A DNA stretch of 64,000 bases from Acanthosoma haemorrhoidale (Eukaryota > Arthropoda > Insecta > Hemiptera > Acanthosomatidae), in NCBI GenBank assembly GCA_930367205.1, contig OV884014.1:113627153-113691152 (forward strand), given 5' to 3'. A program made the translations under genes and the position numbers. The notes under the pieces were generated by a model that was not told where the DNA came from, ran no database searches, and was given only the letters and a program-made list of their open reading frames with translations. Below, piece after piece: positions 58,001 to 64,000 of the stretch (positions are counted from its first letter, which is position 1; the number at the start of each line of letters is the position of its first letter).

Positions 58001-59580
58001 GACTGTATAAGATAAAATAATTTATAATAGCAAAGACAAGTTTATCTACAAATCTAACAATGTGTTTTGGGTTTGGCCGCGGTGTCAACAGTAGCATGCA
58101 AAGTAGTTGACGTACAATATGAAATGATTTTATTTTTAGTGAAACATGTTTTATCAATGAAATAGTAAATTAGATACTAAAATAACTAAGACAGTAATAA
58201 TACATTTCTTTAAGATGTAGACAGAAAGGGAATTTATAAAAAATGAAATGAAATATTCACAACGAACTTTCAATAGGTGAAAAAACCAGCACCAAAATGC
58301 GTTGTCAGAGTCTAAAAGTGACAAAATATAGAATTTTTACAGTATCTGGTCTCGACCGCTTAATCGTATCTGACCGGAGTACAATCTTGACCTGTGTTTG
58401 ACCCTGACGCTCCACTCAGAAATTTTTAAGCCATTACACCAGTTTCAGACGAATTCCTAGGGTCTAAGTGGTACTAGTGATTAATCTTGATGACTGTATA
58501 AGATAAAATAATTTATAATAGCAAAGACAAGTTTATCTACAAATCTAACAATGTGTTTTGGGTTTGGCCGCGGTGTCAACAGTAGCATGCAAAGTAGTTG
58601 ACGTACAATATGAAATGATTTTATTTTTAGTGAAACATGTTTTATCAATGAAATAGTAAATTAGATACTAAAATAACTAAGACAGTAATAATACATTTCT
58701 TTAAGATGTAGACAGAAAGGGAATTTATAAAAAATGAAATGAAATATTCACAACGAACTTTCAATAGGTGAAAAAACCAGCACCAAAATGCGTTGTCAGA
58801 GTCTAAAAGTGACAAAATATAGAATTTTTACAGTATCTGGTCTCGACCGCTTAATCGTATCTGACCGGAGTACAATCTTGACCTGTGTTTGACCCTGACG
58901 CTCCACTCAGAAATTTTTAAGCCATTACACCAGTTTCAGACGAATTCCTAGGGTCTAAGTGGTACTAGTGATTAATCTTGATGACTGTATAAGATAAAAT
59001 AATTTATAATAGCAAAGACAAGTTTATCTACAAATCTAACAATGTGTTTTGGGTTTGGCCGCGGTGTCAACAGTAGCATGCAAAGTAGTTGACGCACAAT
59101 ATGAAATGATTTTATTTTTAGTGAAACATGTTTTATCAATGAAATAGTTAATTAGATGATAAAATAACTAAGACAGTAATTCTACATTTCTTTAAGATGT
59201 AGACAGAAAGGGAATTTATAAAAAATGAAATGAAATATTCACAACGAACTTTCAATAGGTGAAAAAACCAGCACCAAAATGCGTTGTCAGAGTCTAAAAG
59301 TGACAAAATATAGAATTTTTACAGTCTCTGGTCACGACCACTTAATCTGATCTGACCGGAGTACAATCTTGACCTGTGTTTGACCCTGACGATCCACTCT
59401 GAAAAGTTTAAGCCATTACACCAGTTTCAGACGAATTCCCAGTATCTAAGTGGTACTAGTGATTAATCTTGATGACTGTATAAGATATATTAATTTATAA
59501 TAGCAAAGACAAGTTTATCTACAAATCTAACAATGTGTTTTGGGCTTGGTCGCGGTGTCAACAGTCAGTAGCATGCAAAG
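55009..59580 (+). repeat. Satellite-like tandem array, 491-bp monomer, about 9.3 copies
   Basis: The marker 'cagacgaattc' recurs at 55009, 55500, 55991, 56482, 56973, 57464, 57955, 58446, 58937 and 59428, exactly 491 bases apart each time. The inner units differ by single bases (for example a C>A change near 57280, T>C near 57838, T>C near 56150). The first unit, the last full unit and the partial tenth are clearly more diverged and share the edge variant 'cccagtatctaag'. No open frames. The monomer contains a 'tttcacctat'-type AT-rich part and a 'gtctcgaccgcttaatcgta' part. Confidence 0.97.
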
Positions 59581-60249
59581 TAATAAATGATTTTATTTGA
59601 CTGAATTATTTGTTTTTAGTTTGTTATTTTCTTAGCTATGAGCAGTGACGGTTGGTAATACTGGGTGAGCCAGGATGAGGATAGCAGGTACCGAAATATA
59701 TAATCACAACGCAGCTTACGGTTACACTACAATAAAAATAAAATTCTTCATATGAAATCCCTAGAAGAAAAAAAATAATCCGGGTATCCGCCGATGATTG
59801 TCACCGTAGTTGGTAGGTGGCACTGAGGTCTAGAGTGGTTAGCACTAGTCCTTACCTTTCAGCTATAAAGTATTTACCGAATTCGCAACGTATTTATTTG
59901 AGGGCATAAGCCCTTGAGTTATAAGGTGAGCCGGGAACCCTAGTTAGTTTTATAACTATCGGGTGACAATGAAAGCCTAGTGAAATATATAACTAGAGAC
60001 TTAAGTATAGCTAAAGCAAGGGCCACAGACAAATAGAAGCAGACGACTTGCATCTAAGCAACGATTAGTCTGCCTTCTCACAGATCTCATGTGCTCCTCT
60101 TCTCCTTCAAAGGCAGTATTCTTGAGTTAAATCTGTGTTTTTTATATTGTTCTCGTAATGATACTAAATAAGTACAAGCTGAATAAATCAACTAATTCAG
60201 AAATAATCGTGGTCTTAAATATAGTATCAAGAACATTATAACCAAAACG
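59581..60249. other. Unassigned DNA right of the array
   Basis: No gene. 'ctagagtggttagcactag' near 59830 resembles a tRNA A-box, but there is no second box. Confidence 0.35.
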
Positions 60250-60254
60250 TTCAT
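60250..60254. repeat. Putative target site duplication TTCAT (left)
   Basis: Matches 61116-61120. The LTR 3' end there is not canonical, so the pairing is less sure than for the other LTRs. Confidence 0.5.
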
Positions 60255-61115
60255 TGTTGTGGCCACCTCTCAATTACGAGCAATTAGAAGTTCCCCTCTT
60301 CTCGGCCCAAAAAATATCTGTCTATGTTGCCATATTTTTATAATAGAGCTTATGACGTCAGTCAGAGAGGGGGGAGAAGCTAGTGGGGAAAACAGCTGCA
60401 GGTGAGGGGAACCATCCCCACCACGGCGGGCCTGCCTATATAACCCGTCTGTTTTAGGGCAGACGGCAGAACGAACCAAACCGGCACTTAGAAAACTGCT
60501 CTCTCACACTCTCTCTCTCTGCACTGGCGCTTGCTGCTCTACCCAAACCACTTCCTTCTCATTCAACTACCTCTGCATCTCTCTCTCCTAACCTCGCTAT
60601 GTCCGGCGTTGTCAGAACCCACTCCTTCCTAGTGGGAATCTCTGCCTTTGTCTCGCTAAAACTAGCACCTTCTTGGGAGAGACGTCTCTATCGTAGACGA
60701 CGGTTGCCGTGGCCCTATAAACTTTACCTAGTAGCGTCTCCCACGGCAATCCAGTCTCCTTCTCTCCGGTTCACTCTCGCCTTTGGATTCCGGATGGTTT
60801 TCGCTACCCCTCAGATACCGATTGTGAATTCGTGGTCATTCCAAGACCAAATAAACTACCTATAAACCTACCCTGTTCCTCTTCTCCTGAACATAGTGCT
60901 TTGTCGGGGAACACCTTCTAAGTTCTTATGGAGTCAGATCAAAACGAATTAAGCTGCTCGCCAACTAGGCCACCAGTAGAGGTGAAATACCATAAATCCA
61001 CCTTATTATTATATCATAATAAGCGCTCACCGGACAGTAGCTAGAGGTTGTAGCGGCCCTAACCTGTGGTGGGCGTCTCCTTCCCACTTTGGGGATAGTC
61101 GACATCTAACCCGAG
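60255..61115 (+). mobile_element. Family D solo LTR, about 861 bp
   Basis: TGTTGTGGCC start, 'tgacgtcag' near 60354, a TATA-like 'cctatataac' near 60435, a CT-rich leader (about 60505-60530), 'ctagtgggaatctctgcc', and a late 'aaataaac' near 60850. The end reads 'aacccgag' in place of CCC(A/G)ACA, possibly eroded. No coding interior. Frames at 60270-60479 and 60599-60865 lie inside the LTR. Confidence 0.75.
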
Positions 61116-61120
61116 TTCAT
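61116..61120. repeat. Putative target site duplication TTCAT (right)
   Basis: Matches 60250-60254. Confidence 0.5.
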
Positions 61121-61912
61121 AATCTCTAATCTTCGTTGAAAAACTTTTATTCAAGGAATATATAGAGAAAAGTACTTATCACTTGACACTTATCATGAAG
61201 GCGGCCATAACAAAGAGCACCCACGCCATACTCACCCAACGTCTTGGACAATGACCTCCCACCACGATTTACAAGGTCCAATTATCGCTCATTGCGAGAT
61301 ACGTGACCATCAATCGCCCTGGCATTCAGAATTATAAATAAAATAAAAGACAAATTGAGAAATGTCTACTGTATATCATAGCATATAGGTTTTTGTGGTA
61401 TAAAAATGTTTGTATCTATCTGTGACCTTACATGGTTTTTATACGTGATGAAATATATGGCAGGAAGGATATATGTAACAAGAAAATACAGGTTTTTAAT
61501 GGATTTTCTACTAAGGCTTGTAGGGACGCCCCGGCCACGAAGTGTGTAAACAACTAATCGGAGAATTACACGAACGTGTGTATGAATACTTTATAACAAA
61601 TACTACCCAGTGGTACAGTTAAGTTCTGAATTCAGCAGACTAGCTGACGCAAAAAATTGAAAGCACCCCCCCCCTCATAAATTTTGACATTTGAAATTAA
61701 ATTCACTAACAAGCCAACTCGGATGTACTGGAGTCTAGTTAGTTTTGTGTCTTTGTTTCTTCACAAACTCAGACATCTTAAATCCCTTTCAAACTACTTT
61801 AATTAAGACAGATCAACTCATTCATAAGTGTATCATTGCATAATTTGTTTAAGTTGAATTTATATATACCTCTTATTTTTATCTCGATCTTAGTTAAATA
61901 ATATTTGTAGAG
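61121..61912. other. Unassigned AT-rich DNA
   Basis: Nothing recognised. Confidence 0.4.
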
Positions 61913-62290
61913 GTGAGTCTTTTGAAAGAAAAGAAAGAAAAGCTTTATTATGAAGTACAGTCAAAACACTGGTATATACAAATATTAAGAGTTACGTTGC
62001 TATATACTGGGTGGAAAGTCTAGGGAAGAGTGGGGTTCCGGGCTAAAGCTGAGACATATATTTATAAGAAAAGGATAAGATTCTGGGAAGTAGGGAGGTC
62101 TTGGAGGGATGCGGTTGCTTACTTATAAATAACTAGGGTACCATCAAGTCACGGGGAAGGTATACAGTTCTGCTCAAACCCCTTCTACGTTTAGCATTAT
62201 ATATAATATTAGCATTATAATATTCTTAGCATTACAATATTTTCAGCATTATAATATTCTTAGCATTATTTATAATATTATTTCTTTCCT
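61913..62290 (-). mobile_element. Family G (LTR-like) copy, longest
   Basis: Minus-strand copy. The left edge 'tgtagaggtgagtc' complements the common G end 'ctctaca'. 'gaaagaaaagctttattat', 'tatactgggtggaaagtc' and 'gctaaagctgagacatata' follow, and the extended part 'agaaggggtttgagc' (as complement) matches 8600-8640. Its far end is the short tandem repeat at 62193-62280. Confidence 0.6.
62193..62280. repeat. Short tandem repeat, 17-18 bp unit
   Basis: About five imperfect units of the type 'tagcattataatattct'. The matching region of the G copy at 8575-8615 has about two units, so the number varies between copies. Confidence 0.8.
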
Positions 62291-62856
62291 TGTTATCAGG
62301 ACTAATGCTGACATAACTAGTATTTCGAGGCGTTTTTGTCCATTAATAAATTCAATGAAAATCTAGCATCACTATTTGTGATATTTTGGTGAGAAATCCA
62401 TTCAATAACTACGGCTCTCCTAAAAGAATAAAGGTCGGTGAAAGATCCAAAAGCGAGGCGATAATAAAAGAAACGAACCTTCCAGATACTTTCTGAAGCG
62501 TCGTTTCATCCGGAGCAGATAAAAAGTGAATGGAGCAGAAGTTGCGGCAGAGTGTTGAATATTTCGTTGGGCTGTGATAAGGCCTGCCTCGGCCACCGTT
62601 TCCCCGCGAATAAACGAACAGAGGAGATGGGATTCACATTTTTTCTTTTTTCATTTCTTCTTTTTCTTAGCTTTCCGTTGATCTTCACATCAGGATTCAC
62701 CCCGGAATGGGCTATAGCAAACTTTGAGAGTTTTTATCTCTAGGGAATTTAGAAATAGTGTCAGGTATATTTACATTTGTGTAAGTTCTCTCAAGCTTGA
62801 ATGTTATCGAATTCTGGCGTGTTTCAATGTGTTTAAAAGAAAAACAAATCGATCGT
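62291..62856. other. Unassigned DNA
   Basis: The open frame 62552-62743 has a hydrophobic Phe/Leu stretch produced by a T-rich run. Not supported as a gene. Confidence 0.35.
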
Positions 62857-63529
<673 letters not shown>

Positions 63530-63534
63530 ATCTT

Positions 63535-64000
63535 TATCTCTGCTTCTAATGTTCTGATAGAACAACTTTATCATGATACAATTACAATCTGCCTCATTGG
63601 GCAAAAATGTAATGTAAATGTTTTCATTCACACCATATTTACAATTTTCATTCACTCGCTCATTCATATATTATTTTCAAACAGCCCAGAGACCTCCCAA
63701 ATCCACATGGTTGACACCTCCCTCACATGCAAAAGAGGAAGTGGAATCTTGGGAAGTCCCACACGCTTCTCCGTCAGCTGCGTCATCGGATACGAGCCAA
63801 TGGAGGCTGACCAAGAGCGCGAGAGCCACATACGCCCAGGACATGATTAGACAAGCTGGCCATTGCAAGGACTACCACTGTCACGCATAGCTGGTCACGA
63901 GGCCACTGCCGTTTCATTCTCCGAGGAGGTTTGTAGGGATGAGTGGTGCAGTGCAATGACTGTTCTGTGGGATTAGGGTGGTTGGATAGGTTACTATGGA
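63535..64000 (-). pseudogene. J1 element 3' region, running off the window
   Basis: Minus-strand J1: terminus 'aacaactttatcatgataca' at the left, the 'cattcactcgctcattcata' and 'cagcccagagacctccc' UTR blocks, then 'ctggtcacgaggccactgcc' and the last ORF2 codons at the right edge. It may be longer outside the window. It lies only six bases from the family D LTR end. Confidence 0.75.

Noticed and set aside
55009..59580. CRISPR-like repeat array
   Set aside because: The unit is 491 bp, head to tail without unique spacers, and the context is eukaryotic.

Overview
The window looks like AT-rich, repeat-dense nuclear DNA from an insect. I base this on a terminal exon of a CPCFC-type cuticular protein gene, non-LTR retrotransposons of Jockey type and of the I/R1/LOA group, solo LTRs with 5-bp target duplications, a mariner/Tc1-like relic with a DUF4817-type domain, and the absence of any operon structure. 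The order of insect cannot be fixed from sequence alone. Host coding sequence is scarce: the CPCFC exon (45173-45403), and a possible synaptotagmin-like C2 exon fragment split by a solo LTR near 42.2-43.0 kb. No rRNA, tRNA or CRISPR locus was found.

Left part (1-17 kb): a mosaic of 3' ends of one Jockey-like family (here J1), a second Jockey-like family (here C), solo LTRs of two LTR families (D at 3.5-4.3 kb, E at 6.1-6.9 kb), an LTR-like family G, a small MITE (14.25 kb) and (GA)n microsatellite. The most informative copy is the minus-strand J1 copy at 9822-11067, which has a poly-A tail and an 11-bp target duplication.

Centre (17.2-27.7 kb): a full-length and apparently intact non-LTR retrotransposon (element A, about 17237-22616) with ORF1 (DUF4780-like, 422 aa) and ORF2 (endonuclease, reverse transcriptase, RNase H, zinc motif; 1199 aa), an (AAT)n tail and an 8-bp target duplication. 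It is followed by an almost full-length but frameshifted Jockey-clade element (element B, about 23394-27643, poly-A tailed).

Right-centre (28-49.6 kb): mostly unassigned AT-rich DNA with nested repeats. These include a family-D solo LTR inserted in an unknown coding-like repeat F (31.1-32.5 kb; the empty site is seen in a second F copy at 48.3 kb), family-E solo LTRs at 34.1, 40.2 and 42.2 kb, a B copy nested in a C copy (35.4 kb), duplicated segments at 38.5/39.2 kb, the CPCFC exon, and the mariner-like relic inside F (48.6 kb).

Right part (49.6-64 kb): an unusual structure. Two inverted arms of about 0.9 kb (about 49571-50505 and 54520-55499) flank about 4 kb of non-coding DNA. The right arm runs into a tandem array of a 491-bp monomer (55009 to about 59580, nine full units plus a partial), while the left arm has a single decayed inverted monomer. 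Beyond it lie two more family-D LTRs and G and J1 copies running to the window edge.

There is no cooperating gene set here. The layout is one of retrotransposition, LTR-LTR recombination to solo LTRs, nested insertion and tandem amplification. The single most unusual object is the inverted-repeat/491-bp array complex; the most likely active one is element A.
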